Shown: positions 35,893 through 49,100, numbered from the stretch's first letter. The stretch: 64,000 nucleotides of DNA from Cryptomeria japonica (GCF_030272615.1 NC_081410.1:567629152-567693151); one strand, 5' to 3'. Notes: a model not told the origin generated them from the letters alone. A program made the numbers and translations.

Positions 35893-37271
35893 AAGTGATG
35901 CATGATTAATTGCGGATCAATCCCTAGCATATCTGCATATGACCAAGCGAAGTTGATTTACTTTTCTTTAAAAAATCTGATAAATTTTGACTTTTTTGCT
36001 TCTGTCAGAGATTATGAAAGGTGTATAGTTTTGGCTGCTTCTATAGTACTAATGTAGATTGATTGAGTGGGCTCAATCAATATGGGTGATCGCTCATGAT
36101 AACGCTCAGGAAGAGTGTCAAGTCTTCCATCCTTAGGTGCCTTAAAAAGGTTTTCACCCTCAAATGCATCCTTTATTTTTACTTTTGTGTGATCTATTGC
36201 TGCCATTGACTGGTTTTCAGCAATAGATCTTTTAGTTTGCTTATTTTTGTGACTGAGAGACTTGGCACTCCCCTGGTTGCAGACATCATTAATTTGTTCA
36301 CTGGTAGAGTCTGTCTTTGGGTTAACGGTACATAAGTAATGGATAATGGATTCGTCATTTGGGAAAATTGGTATATCATGAGTTTCAGGTTCATCCCAAT
36401 CTATGAGGTCAAGAAAGACAAGTGGTAAGGAGTCATTAGGTGGATCAAGTTCAATTGTTGTAAGTGTCAGGACGGAAGTATCATCATGATAGGCCAAGGT
36501 GTTAAATAAGTTAAGGATTTTGTCAAGGTCTTTGATGGTATCATTTTCCATATAGACTTTCTCATAATGTCATTGCTCATTTTCCTTAGCATCATAGATA
36601 TTTTCTGGACCAAATTCAAGTGGTCTAGATTCTGTGCCACGTTCTTCTTGAGAGATGGGTGTATTACTATCATTTGCACAAATATCTTCAGTAACATTAG
36701 AACAGCTGCCCCATTCATATTCATTGGAATCAGTCTCAGAGGTATTATCCCACATTCTAATAGTGTTGTGAACTGGTATGTTGTAGGGTAAGAACAGGTC
36801 TTTGATAATTGAGACAAGTTTGATAGTTTTCTCTGATTCTATGTTAGATCCTGCTTCCACTCTTTCCATTTGTTCATATACTGTCTCTCCTCGGGGAGGA
36901 ATGATGTAATCATGAGGTGATTCTTCTTTGTTGGATATTAGTTCTTGAATATGATGTGCTTCTGCAGTAGATGCTTCTTTGTTTTGATTGATAGGCTACC
37001 TTTGACATTGCTTTTGTTATTGATGTTCCCGTTCCTTACATATTGTCTCAGCTGACTCAAACAGTGCCTCCTGCCAGGAGTCTTCTTTGTATTTGTTCTT
37101 TGCTTTCCACTGAGGTTTTTGATATTTGTCTGACGCCCTCTTTGGTAGTAGAGTGAGTTCAAATCCCAATCCCTTTTTGTCTTTACTGAATTGTGAAGGA
37201 GGATCTAATAGTTCTATGATGCCTTCCTGACGCTTACCAATAGGTCCTTTGCCATTGTTTCCTAATGTAAC
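35893..37271. repeat. Tandem duplication in D, left copy
   Basis: Matches 37272-38650 with an offset of 1379 bp (for example GTGATGCATGATTAATTGCG at about 35894 and 37273). A stop (TGA) present here in the frame after KENEQ is an Arg codon in the right copy, so the copies diverged after duplicating. Confidence 0.85.
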
Positions 37272-38650
37272 AGGTGATGCATGATTAATTGCGGATCAAT
37301 CCTTGGCATATTTGCATATGACCAAGTGAAGTTGATTTACTTTTCTTTAAAAAATTTGATAAATTTTGACCTTTCTGCTTCTGTCAGAGATTCTGAAAGG
37401 TGTATAGTTATGGCTGCTTCTGTAGTACCAATGTTGATTGATTGAGTGGGCTCAATCAATATGGGTGATCGCTCATGATAACGCTCAGGAAGAGTGTCAA
37501 GTCTTCCATCCTTAGGTGCCTTAAAAAGATTTTTACCCTCAAATGCGTCCTTTATTTTTACTTTTGTGTGATCTATTGCTGCCATTGACTGGTTTTCAGA
37601 AATAGATCTTTTAGTTTGCTTATTTTTGTGACTGAGAGACTTGGCACTCCCCTGGTTGCAGACATCATTAATTTGTTCACTGGTAGAGTCTGTCTTTGGG
37701 TTAACGGTACATAAGTAATGGATAATGGATTCGTCATTTGGGAAAATTGGTATATCATGAGTTTCAGGTTCATCCCAATCTATGAGGTCAGGAAAGACAA
37801 GTGGTAAGGAGTCATTAGGTGGATCAAGTTCAATTGTTGTAAGTGTCAGGACGGAAGTATCATCATGATAGGCCAAGGTGTTAAATAAGTTAAGGATTTC
37901 GTCAAGGTCTTTGATGGTATCATTTTCCATATAGACTTTCTCATAATGTCTTTGCTCATTTTCCTTAGCGTCATAGATATTTTCTGGACCAAATTCAAGT
38001 GGTCTAGATTTTGTGCCGCATTCTTCTTGAGAGATGGGTGTATTACTGTCATTTGCACAAATATCTTCAGTAACATTAGAACAGCTGCCCCATTCATATT
38101 CATTGGAATCAGTCTCAAAGGTATTATCCCACATTCTAACAGTGTTGTGAACTGGTATGTTGTAGGGTAAAAACAGGTCTTTGACAATCGAGACAAGTTT
38201 GATAGTTTTCTCTGATTCTATGTTAGATCCTGCTTCCACTCTTTGCATTTGTTCATATATTGTCTCTCCTTGGGGAGGAATGATGTAATCAAGAGGTGAT
38301 TCTTCTTTGTTGGATATTAGTTCTTGAATATGATGTGCTTCTGCAGTAGATGCTTCTTTGTTTTGATTGATAGGCTACCTTTGACATTTCTTTTGTTATT
38401 GATGTTCCCGTTCCTTACATATTGTCTCAACTGACTCAAACAGTGCCTCCTACGAGGAGTCTTCTTTGTATTTCTTCTTTGCTTTCCACTAAGGTTTTTG
38501 ATATTTGTCTGGTGCCCTCTTTGGTAGTAGAGTGAGTTCAAAGCCCAATCCCTTTTTGTCTTTACTAAATTGTGAAGGAGGATCTAATGGTTCTGTGACG
38601 CCTTCCTGATGCTTACCAATAGGTCCTTTGCCATTGTATCCCATTTGTTG
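37272..38650. repeat. Tandem duplication in D, right copy
   Basis: Second copy of the 1379-bp unit, covering the spacer and linker between G-patch and RT. It keeps a longer open frame (37337-38248) than the left copy. Confidence 0.85.
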
Positions 38651-39942
38651 CATGATTAAGTAGCCTTTTCCATACAGGTGTGTTGGTATAGCTACTTCCA
38701 TAGTAGCTGCTTTGTCTTCTTCCTTGTCTTTGTATAGCCAACTAAGGATGTCCTTTTCCTCAGATTCATGTGCTAGAGTGCCAAGTTGGATGAATGTGCC
38801 ATCAAACTTGGTGATGGGCTGAGTTTCTCGATGTGTTGATGTTGTAGGTAATCCATGAGATCTAGGTGATGTTAGTAAGTTGGCAAAACACATGGGTTCC
38901 AAAGAGTATTCTCCCATGCCTTGTTCTTTGATTTTCATTTTCTTCTTGAAATCTCTAGGTAATGATTTAGACTTTTCTTATTGAAGATCTTGCGCTGAAG
39001 AATTTTGTTTCTCTCTATTATGTGGAACCAAGCTGTCTTGGGCTGCCCCCATAGCATTACAATGCTGAAATGGATTATGATCAGCTGATATAGAAACCTC
39101 CTGCCCATTGTAGGGGAATTTGACACACTAGTGATATGTGGAGGGTACTGCTTGCATTTCATGTATCCAGGGTTGACCCAATAAGATATTGTATGTGAGG
39201 TCTATGTCTAAGACCTGGCACATAGTATCCTTTCGTATTGGTCCTACTTGAATTAGCAACACCACTTTTAATTTGGATGATCTTTCTTCATTATCATATG
39301 CCTTTATAGTGATCTTTTTGCATGGATCAATAGACACCTCTGAGAAGCCTAATGCACGGATAAGTTTTAAGGTACAAATATTAAGTCCAACTCCTCCATC
39401 TATTAATACTCATTTAACTCGGTGTTTATAGACCATGACTTCAATATGGAGTGGAGTATTATGTGGATGGCTCAATGAGATATTATCATGCTCATAAAAA
39501 GTGAGGTTATGAGGCTCTGTCATATGAGCCACCATGGCTTGGAATTTCTCAGCATCCAGATCTTGAGGTACATTTGTTTCAAATAATGCTTGCTCCAATA
39601 TTTCTTTGTGTTTTGGTGAAAGTTTTAACAATTCCATTATAGATATTTGAGCAGGAGTTTTGTGCAGTTGACTGACTAGATCATATTGAATTTTGGGTAC
39701 GGTGTTTGTTGTTGGTATATGTCCCTTCAAGACATATTTTTGACCTTTGGTTGTTATGTTCATGGATTCATGTTCATGCCTATCTTTGATTGTGATAACG
39801 TTGACTTGTTTGTCCTTAAATGATATGTGATTGATGGTGTTATTGTATATGTGATTGATACAAGCTCCATGTATCGTTTGAGGTTGAATCTCCATCCTTG
39901 TTGTAGTTTGGAAGAGTGTTTTTGAGAGCCCCATGGTCGCCA

Positions 39943-40004
39943 TGTTGGCATTATGTGAACCAGTATGTGGACATAATGACATTGTATGTTGTCATTGATG
40001 TCAA
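39943..40004 (+). repeat. 5' LTR of F, first 62 bp
   Basis: Starts TGTTGGCATTATGTGAAC and matches 60898-60959 of the 3' LTR. It is cut at 40004 by element E. Confidence 0.9.
40000..40004. repeat. Target-site duplication of E, left (GTCAA)
   Basis: GTCAA precedes the LTR of E and is repeated at 55051-55055. The uninterrupted 3' LTR of F has a single GTCAA at this point. Confidence 0.95.
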
Positions 40005-40030
40005 TGTAGACACCTAAAATGGTCATGACT

Positions 40031-40262
40031 AATTAAATAAATATTTTTATTTATTTAATTATCTAAGCCTAATTCTTCTATTAATTAAATAAATTTTTAT
40101 TTATTTAATTAATTCATTTATCCTCTTCTAGCCTTATTTCTCATTTAAATAAATACATTTATTTATTTAAATTATCCTTTTCCTAAATTAAATAAATATT
40201 TTATTTATTTAATTGTCCTACTTCTTCTATTAATTAAATAAATCTTTATTTATTTAATTAAT
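40031..40262. repeat. Five AT palindromes at the LTR start, element E
   Basis: Arms of 12 bp (AATTAAATAAAT / ATTTATTTAATT) with 3-6 bp loops, five times at about 30-bp spacing. The copy in the 3' LTR is at 54282-54513. Confidence 0.95.
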
Positions 40263-40423
40263 TCATTATCTTTTTCTACACATGACACATGTCATTCATC
40301 TCTTATTTCCTACACTACCTACCTCTTTCATTATTTTGGTGTTTCTTATACCTACCCTCTAATCCTAGCCGACCTCTCTTTTTACACCTCTCAATCTTAA
40401 CCCTCCATTTCTTATTGTGTCTT

Positions 40424-40433
40424 CTATTTAAGG
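40424..40433 (+). promoter_or_regulatory. TATA-like site in the LTR of E
   Basis: CTATTTAAGG is the best core-promoter match in the middle of the LTR. The equivalent is present in A at 7771. Transcription start not determined. Confidence 0.4.
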
Positions 40434-40800
40434 AGATGCTTTCTTCATTGTCAAACCCTAATGGAGCAGTCTAAGGAAGAACCCTAACTACTTGATCAAT
40501 TGGCTACACTACGATTCTACTTGCAACCACATTCCGTTCTTTGTTGAGCTCTTGTGCATACAAAATCTGAGAGCAAGCATATCAAACAAGATCAATGGAG
40601 ATAGGAAGAATGGAGATCAAAACCCTAGTGGACATGTGATGGTAAAATCTTTGTGATTTTGAGTTATTTTGCATTGTCTTAGGTTATCTTCATATGTTAT
40701 GGTGGATCTTTGTTCATTGTTAGGCTAGGGTTTAGTGGTTGAATCCATTTTAGTCTTTCAATATTGTTGTTTATTTGTTATCCATTTTCACCATATACAT

Positions 40801-40820
40801 TTTGGCACGCCCGGTGGGAC
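40801..40820 (+). other. Primer-binding site of E
   Basis: TTTGGCACGCCCGGTGGGAC begins one base after the LTR end. TGG at its start pairs with a tRNA CCA end. I could not assign the tRNA. Confidence 0.8.
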
Positions 40821-40919
40821 ACTTGTCCCTTTGCATTTAACATTTTTGTTGCAGATTTTGCATTTTTGAAGTTGCAGATCGGACGATTTCGACGACATTT
40901 TAGGTTTTTTCCGCGTCTG

Positions 40920-41155
40920 CAAGTGTTCGGATCGCGTTTCTGTATTTCAGAGGCGTCTGTGATATCTTGGATCGCGTCTGTGTTTCTGTCATTTTTATTT
41001 TTGGCAGGTTTCCGAAAGTCGCGTCTGTGATTCCGAATCGCGTCTGTGCACCATATGATCGCGTCTGCAGAATAAAGAGGCGTCTGTGTTCTTAAATCAC
41101 GTCTGCGAATCACAGAACCGCGTCTGTGTCTGGTATAACAGCGTCTGTGCATTCT
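40920..41155 (+). repeat. GCGTCTGTG array 1, leader of E
   Basis: About ten copies of CGCGTCTGTG-like words (variants CACGTCTGCG, AGGCGTCTGTG), spaced 18-25 bp. Confidence 0.9.
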
Positions 41156-42357
41156 GTTTTTGCAAATTTTTCAAGTTTTTCGATTCGGGTTTTCGGATTT
41201 TGTACTTAGGGTTCCAGATCTGGTTTATTTTTGGCTAACTTTTGCAGATCTAGCTAACCTTGTTTGTGCAGCTTGCTTTGGAGGCAAATACGTTTTGTTG
41301 AAGGCCCCTTTTCACAAAGTCTTTTTGGGTTTTCTTAAAATTTACCTAACTTGTGTGCTTGCAGGAAGGGGTTATCATTTGAAACAACCCAAACTACTAA
41401 CAATTTTGTTGCAGGGCCTTAGCTAGGGTTTTGTAATTTTATTTGTGTGCCTTGTCTTCATAGCTTAGCAAACACTTCAATTGGTGCACTAAAATTGAAT
41501 CATTGTCTTTTGTGTCTTGAGCAATAGGCTCTTTTTGTTTAATCTTTAGAGGGCCTGTCTTCCCGTGTGGTCATTAGGACTACTAGTGAGAAGAGAACGA
41601 CCCAAGTGGTAGCGAGGAAAACCCACCTCATCCAAACCACTATAATCAAATGTATTCATGGTGAAAACTATGAATAACGTGTGCTGATTAGTTCATACCG
41701 ACACTATGTCTCCCCATAAACCCGTTTGATCAAATTTATTTGATCATTTGTAGGGTGTAACCCCTACCGGCTGGGAGCCTTCTGTATTTACAGAGCTGAA
41801 AGTGCCGCATGTATGGCCACACGAGCGGATGCCCTTACTAGCACCATTTTGTTTTAGATGCCCAAATCCTTCTAGTTGTTGAGGCAGGAGGTCGGACCTC
41901 TGGTAGCGGCCCACACACATACGGTTCTTAGTTGAGATACAAAGTTCGCCATGGGGAGTTTTCATGGGGACTGATGCTTGGCTGACCCGAGAAGTGAGTG
42001 CCGAGGGTGGAGCCAGTGAGGTCAAGCATCTAAGTATCCGCTCTGAATAGCGTAGCCTCGGGGGTAAAACCCCATGTGGGATCAACAATTATTGTCCTGG
42101 CCAGCCATAAGAATTGTGCTTGACTTATGATAAACATTCAAACAATCAAGACAAAACAGCAAAACATTGTGTCTTTTGTGTCTTCAAGTGCATGCAAAAA
42201 CTTTTTACATCAAACAACACACTTTTTGGAGTCTAAACAGTCTGCAAACATTGGGTCATCAACACTGTGTCCTCTTGTCACGAAAAACAGTCGAAAAATC
42301 AGATTTGGTCACAGCAAAATAAATTCACAGATAGGAAAGATTGCACTAAGGTTACAG

Positions 42358-42645
42358 AAACGCGTCTGTGTCGGTTAAAATCGCGTCTGTGTCTGATAAA
42401 CGCGTCTGTGAAGTACAGAATAGCGTCTGTGTTTTTAGCAGCGTCTGTGTCAAACAGAGACACGTCTGTGTCTGGGAATCGCGTCTGTGAAGTATATAGA
42501 TGCGTCTGTGTCCACAAATTGCAAAAACTGTTACAGTCCCGGCAAACATAAACAGGAAAATCTCAGAATCACGTCTGCGTCCAACAGAATAGCGTCTGTG
42601 TCTTAAAACCGCGTCTGTGAAGTATACAGAGGCGTCTGTGTCAGG
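42358..42645 (+). repeat. GCGTCTGTG array 2, leader of E
   Basis: About twelve copies of CGCGTCTGTGTC / CGCGTCTGTGAAG. The reverse complement CACAGACGCG forms the array at 53437-53732 in the antisense intron. Confidence 0.9.
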
Positions 42646-43129
42646 ATTTGAAAAATTTTTAACAGTCAAACAAACAAGGAAATCAGTTTCGGCATACTTG
42701 AGCTTCCTAGGTTGTCTCTTCAGGTTTCATCTAGCATTCAGCCTGTTTTAAGGTCTTACACAGTTCATCATTGCTTCATACCTCATTTTACATTCATACT
42801 AGTCTCAACTTGAGTCAAAAGGTCACTTGCTTGTCCTCATCATACTTTGTCAACTACATACTACTACACTTTGCTAAGTGGTCCCTCATCAAGGTTTCTT
42901 ACCTTTGGGTCTCATTTGGTCTTACTTAGAGTCAAGGTCAGCTTACCTCATCAAGAGAAACTATCCTCTCTTTGGAAGTCACACCTACTCTACTACATAC
43001 ATACTTGGTCTTACACTTTGGACATTGCAAGTAAACTTCAGATTCATTTACACTCCATACAACTCTTGGTCTTACATACTCTTGTCATTTTCGTCTAAGT
43101 CTCTCACATATTGGTCTAACACCTAGTTC

Positions 43130-46100
43130 ATGGTTGAAACCCGTCTTCAAAAATCTAGGAGAAAAGCTAAAGAAGCTCAAGGGTCCGTAAACATGAGTTC
43201 TTATGAGTATGACAATGATGTCTTCTACAATCCTGAGCACACTACATTACCAGACATGAATGTTTATAGACACAATCCAAATGTGGAAAGCGCAAACGCT
43301 ATACACAACGCTACACACAATGATAATGTGGACAATTCTTCAATACTATCAGCAGACATACAAGAGTCTATAATGGATCCTCAATTCAATAGATTGGTTG
43401 AAGAGATAATGAGGAGAGATCGTCAATACTTTCTAAACATGATGGCACAAAGTGGAGCTAAAATACCACATGATTTTGACTTATCTCAACTTATGGAAAG
43501 TAGACCTTCACAACAAACTCAACCAAATAGTGGAGGACTAAATAATATGATGCCGGAGTCACCATCAGTTTTGCTTCAAAAACCAGCAATCCCACATACA
43601 CAAGCTCAAATGCATGATACTTACACTCAAAGACCATCATGGAGGCCTTATGTTCAAACACATGCTCAAGATATGGGTCAACCAAGACAAATGGATACTC
43701 AAGGACTTCCTCAAAATTTTGACACAAGAAGACCTCATGTCAAAATTGGGGGCAACACAATGGAAAATGAAAGGCCTATTGAATATGGTTTATATACACA
43801 AAACAGATATGGAGTCCCTCAACAAGAAATTATGCCAAGTGCTCCATACATGTCGCAACAATATAGACCTCCATATGGACATGTCTACGATCAGTATCAT
43901 CCATATATGCAACAAGCTCCTCCTCAAATGGGTGTTTCAAACATGGGATATGCTACAAGAAATCCATCTCCTCCCAAAAATAATTTGGAGCAACAAATTA
44001 GAGATCTACAAAAGAAAGTGGAAGACATGGGCACATCAAAACCCACATATACTATGAGAGATATATGCCCTTATCCCTTTGATAAGAGCATTCCAATGCC
44101 TCCGTTTCCTCCGCACTTTGCAACGCTGAAATTTGACAAATATAGAGGGAGAGGAGACCCCAAGGCACATATAAGACAATTCTTCACAGCTTGCATTGAG
44201 GTAGCTGCAGAAGAAACATACTTAATGAGGTTGTTCCCACAGAGCTTAGGAGATCAAGCTATGGAATGGTTTTCTCAATTACCTCCCGGTATTAAGTCAT
44301 GGGGCGACTTGGCAGAGGCATTCATTCAACATTTCTCTTACAACATTGAAACAAATGTCTCAGTTACTACCTTGTGCAATACTAAACAAAAAGAAGGAGA
44401 ATCTTTCGCGTCATTTTTACAAAGATGGAGAAACTTAGCTAGCAGATGCTCTTGTGAAATCCCGCAAAAACAGATGGTGGAGATGTTCACACAAAATGTT
44501 AACAAGGCTATTGGCTATGATCTCAGAAAAACTTGTTTGTCTACATTTAAGGATGTCATTGAAAAGGGCCTAGCAACAGAAAAGGTCTTGATTGAACAAG
44601 GAGTTATCAAACTATTTAAAGAAAACAAAGAGGACTTTAAGGGAAAGGACAAACCAAAGTTTTGGAACAAGAACAAGAATACAGTTAATGATGGCGTTGT
44701 TGATGCCAACACAGTGAGACCAAAGTTCGTCTTTTCTGGATCAAATTCTACCAACAATCAAGTGAACAATCAAACGGCTGCTAAACCACGAAGGAAGTAC
44801 ACTCCATTGGGAGAACCACTTGAATTAGTATTCAAGAAGCTTGTAGCAAACAAAGTGATCACGGTCCCAGATTTTCCTCCATATGAACCAAAGGTCAAAC
44901 CGAATTGGTGGAATGATGATGAATATTGCGAATTTCATAAGAGCAAGGGTCATAAGACAAGTAATTGCCATCGATTGAAAAACATTGTACAAGATCTCAT
45001 TGACAGAGGAGATATTGAGATTGAGGGACATTCATCTAACCAAGAGCATGAGGTGTTTAAGGAACCATTCCCAAAACATGACAAGGGAAAAGGCAAAGTC
45101 ACAGATGATCAAGCCAATTACACTAGAGCATCTTACAATTATGATTCCACTATTAATCACATCTCAATGGACAATCATATTTCTACCATTACTATCAAAA
45201 ACAAAAATCCTGAGAATCCTCCTCAAAGACCCAAAATTGTCCTAAAAGGTGTGGGATCTTCATCCACATCTACCTCTGAATGTCATGTTACAACCCGTCG
45301 AGGTAAGATCACATTGCCAGGTACCTCTACTAAGAATACCAATCTTTCGTCAACTAAGCCTGAGTACGACCTTGTAGAGCAATTAGGGAAAACACCCGCA
45401 CTCATCTCTATTCTTGAGCTCTTACGCATATCTCCTGCACATAAAGCTATCCTTGATAAAACCTTGAGAGATACTGCTGTCCCCACTGATCTAAACGTGG
45501 ATCAGTTTCAAGCCATGGTGGGATATTTATCCGTTCCACACTCCCTCACATTCACAGAAGCCGATGACGCCTCCATAAGTCAGCCTCATAATGCACCTCT
45601 ACATATTGAAGCCTTCATACATAAACACCGAATAAAACAAGTCCTGATAGATGGAGGAGCAGGTCTTAATATTTGTACATTGAGCACCATCAGACAATTG
45701 GGATATTCTGACAAAGCTGTGAATGCTACAAACCAAATCACTATTAAGGCTTATGATGATGAAGAGCGTTCATCCAAGGGCACGGTCATCTTACCATTAA
45801 GAATAGGGCCAGTCACAAAGGACGTGGTTTGTCAAGTCCTGGACCTAGACCTCACGTATAACATATTGCTAGGACGTCCATGGATTCATGAAATGAGAGC
45901 AGTCCCATCAACGTATCATCAGTGCATAAAATTTCCTCATAATGGAGTCGAGGTAACGGTCAATGGTGATCCAAATCCATTCATATATTGCAATAACTTG
46001 AGATCACATACTGAGACTATCATTCCTAGCAATCGTGAGGCTACTCCTTCTTCAGCATATATTGATCTTGAGTCATTAAAGCCCTCGACATCCAAACAAG

Positions 46101-49100
46101 GTGAACTTAGAGCCAAGTTTCAAGACAAAGGCATGGGAGAATACACTCTGAATCAAACAATGTTCTTACGACAAGTCATGAACTCCCCTAAGGAATATGG
46201 GAGGCCACATCCTAATAAGCAAATCTCCATCATGCTACTCAAATGGGATCCTACCGTCTTTCAAAAATGGGGCGAACTAGAGGAAGAAAGTTTATATAAA
46301 ATGCTATATAAGGACGCTAAAGATGATACACATGATCAAATTATAATACCCTGTGAAAACTATGGTAAAGGTTTCAAAATTCTGCAGAGATTCGGGTATG
46401 ATGGAAAAAGTCCTCTCGGACTACGCAAAGAAGGTGTCATGGAGCCTCTACAACCTGAGCTAACTACAAGAAGGGAACGCTCTAAAGGGCTTGGTTTTCT
46501 AAATCCCAAGATTCAAAACAAGAGAACAAAACAGATATGGCGAGTCAAAGTGGCTGAAGTTCAACAAGAGGATAATTATTCCATAGACTCCAATGAGTGG
46601 GAATGGGGTTCAGACAAATCCTCCAGCGACTATGAACTCAATGAGACATTTAGAGAGCCAGATGAACCTACAGAGGAGGAGGAGTTTTACAAGAAATTCA
46701 GAGTTGGTCAAGAACCGACCCATAAGGATCCCGCACAAGCTTCGTTTCAAGGCCCTAGGTCAGGATCACATAGGATGAGGACACCTGTCCCTGAGGGTGC
46801 TACTAGTGATGATAATTTGGACTCACTCACGATCGACACTGATGAGGAGAGTGCCATTGACGACCTCGATGACTACCTTGACATACCTGAATATAACCAC
46901 ATCTTCACTATTAGCCTTGCGGACTCTAAAAACACTAAAGACCTTCCCCTCGTTCACCCCCAACTCATTGACTGGGATCAGGATGGACCACCACAGTTTG
47001 ATACATTTCAAAATGACGAAGCTATTGTTGATTATCTTGGCATTCGCGAAGATCTTCCTCTTGGAGACCATAAAGCAGGATACGTCATAGAGCTAAATAA
47101 CATGGCATACTTTGGTGAGGGTGTCGGGCCTTCTAGTCGCAAAAATGTGAAAATAAAGACAAAACAAGGGTCTTATGGTGAAAACCACACTGTGGCGCTC
47201 TCTGACTCTAAAAAAGTAAAAAGAAAGGACGTATTTGAGGGTGAAAACCTCTCTGAGGCACCCGAAGATGGAAGGCTTGACATTCTCCCAGCATCATACG
47301 AGGAAAAATCATCCATGTTGGTAGAGGAGACTATAAAGACAAACATTGGTACAGCAGAGGTTCCACACAACATATTTTTGGCTCAATCATTGACAGAGAC
47401 CGAGAGAGCAAAATTCATAAGCTTCTTTAAGGAACGACAAGTCAACTTCGCATGGTCTTATGCTGATATGCCTGGACTAGACCCCGATTTAGTAATGCAT
47501 CATTTAACAGTCAAACCGGGGGCAAAACCAGTAAAGCAGAAATTGAGGAAAATGCATCCACAGGTGGCATTATTAGTCAAGGCAGAGCTGGAGAAATTAC
47601 TAGATGTCGGATTCATACGCCCAATTGATTATCCTGAATGGATTTCCAATTTAGTACCTATCAGCAAACCAGATCGCAACATCCGAATATGTACAGACTT
47701 CAGGGATATCAACAAGGCTTGTCCGAAGGACGATTTCCCATTACCAAACATTAATTTAATTGTTGATCTCACAGCAGGCCATGAGATGTTATCTTTAATG
47801 GATGGATTTTCTGGATATAATCAGATCAAGATTGCACCTGAAGATCAACATAAAACATCATTCACTTGTCCATGGGGAACCTTCTGCTGGAATGTCATGC
47901 CCTTTGGGCTGAAAAATGCAGGTGCCACGTATCAACGAGCCATGACTACTATCTTCCATGATCTCATGCATGTAACGGTGGAAGATTATGTCGACGACCT
48001 TTTGGTTAAATCAATAGACAGAAATACACACTTGGACATACTTTCAGTTGCTTTTGATAGGCTGGAAAAATACAAGGTAAGATTAAACCCAAAGAAATGT
48101 GTCTTTGGAGTAACCTCCGGGAAGCTCCTAGGATTCATTGTGTCTGAAAGAGGAATAGAAGCTGATCCAGCAAAAGTCAAGGCTATCTTGGACATGCCGC
48201 CACCCAAGAATATCAGTCAACTTCGGTCTTTACAAGGGAGACTCCAGTCCATACGAAGATTCATAGCACAACTTGCAGATAAGTGCAATCCTTTCCAGCA
48301 CCTGCTACACAAAAACATTAAGTTCAAATGGGATGAGAACTGTCAACAGGCTTTTCAGGCACTCAAAGACTATCTTTTGAACCCGCCAGTTTTGATGCCA
48401 CCAATTCAAGATCAACCATTGTTACTTTACATATCAGCTACTCCAACAGCACTGGGGGCACTTCTAGCACAGCAAATACCTGACGGCAAGGAAAAAGCAG
48501 TCTACTATATCAGTCGCACATTGGTGGGATATGAGCTAAACTACACACCAATTGAGCGTGCATGTCTCGCTGTGGTCTTCGCTTCACAAAAATTACGACA
48601 TTATATGCTTACTCACAAGACTAAGTTGATTGCCAGAATTGATCCACTAAAATATCTTCTCAACAAAGCTACACTTACTGGGCGGCTGGCCAAGTGGGTA
48701 ATGATCTTGAGTGAATTCGACATTGAATACGTGGACAGAAAAGCCATAAAAGGACAAGCCATTGCAGATCAATTGGCAGATGCTCCCATGATAGATGATG
48801 TTCCTCTACAGTCAGAATTTCCAGATGAGTCCATTCTAACAATATCACCTGCAAAGCCATGGCAACTATACTTTGATGGCTCATACACACAACATGGGGC
48901 AGGAGCGGGTATACTCTTTATAACTCCCCAAGGTGATTCTATACCAAAGTCATACCGCTTATCATTTCCTTGCACCAACAATATAGCGGAATATGAGGCA
49001 TTAACAACGGGGCTAAGAATTGCAGTTCAGTGGAAGATCCAAGAACTTCGTGTTTTTGGGGATTCTCAACTTGTCATCCGTCAAACAACTGATGATTATC

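Larger units (their letters stand above)
32790..39942 (-). pseudogene. Gag end, protease, RT, RNase H and integrase of element D
   Basis: Minus strand from 39942: Gag C-terminus, TGA just before protease motif LIDGGVGLN (near 39400), protease end (39337-39128), G-patch-like YGKGYLIMQQMGYNGKGPIG (near 38655), spacer present twice, RT from about 35900 (DGFLGYNQIK near 35595; YVDDLLAKS near 35405), RNase H 1 (near 34990), second RNase H (34560-34290), integrase zinc finger (HKGICSTH near 33850; CPKCQIHG near 33740), core (GLDLVG near 33640; IIDNG near 33450; E in GQAKASN region near 33365), C-terminal GPY, end at 32790. Upstream of the duplication all pieces share one frame and downstream all share another, as expected if a 1379-bp duplication made the only frameshift. 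Many stop codons. Confidence 0.85.
40005..40799 (+). repeat. 5' LTR of E
   Basis: 795 bp, TGTAGACACC...CCATATACA. It differs from the 3' LTR at three positions in my alignment (near 40341, 40458 and 40513). Five AT palindromes at 40031-40262, TATA-like CTATTTAAGG at 40424-40433, AAACCCTA words near 40453 and 40619, and TAGGGTTT near 40727. Confidence 0.95.
40821..43129 (+). other. Leader of E gag-pol
   Basis: 2.3 kb without a credible gene, between primer site and gag ATG. It carries two arrays of GCGTCTGTG (40920-41155 and 42358-42645) around a 1.2-kb middle. Several pyrimidine-rich TTGTTGCAG words (near 40847 and 41407) look like splice acceptors. A leader this long usually implies splicing or internal entry, but I cannot tell which. 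Confidence 0.6.

Noticed and set aside
36567-36791. Repeated small frames on both strands at 36.2-36.8 kb and 37.6-38.2 kb as a gene pair
   Set aside because: They are shadow frames within the two copies of the duplicated D pol spacer.
41744-42088. 114-codon minus-strand frame in the leader of E
   Set aside because: No promoter, no homologous frame in the other leaders here, and composition typical of chance frames in GC-richer leader DNA.
42127-43126. Small frames before gag of E as upstream coding exons
   Set aside because: Short, overlapping the decamer array, not conserved in B, and the gag ATG at 43130 fits the Gag N-terminus of other copies.
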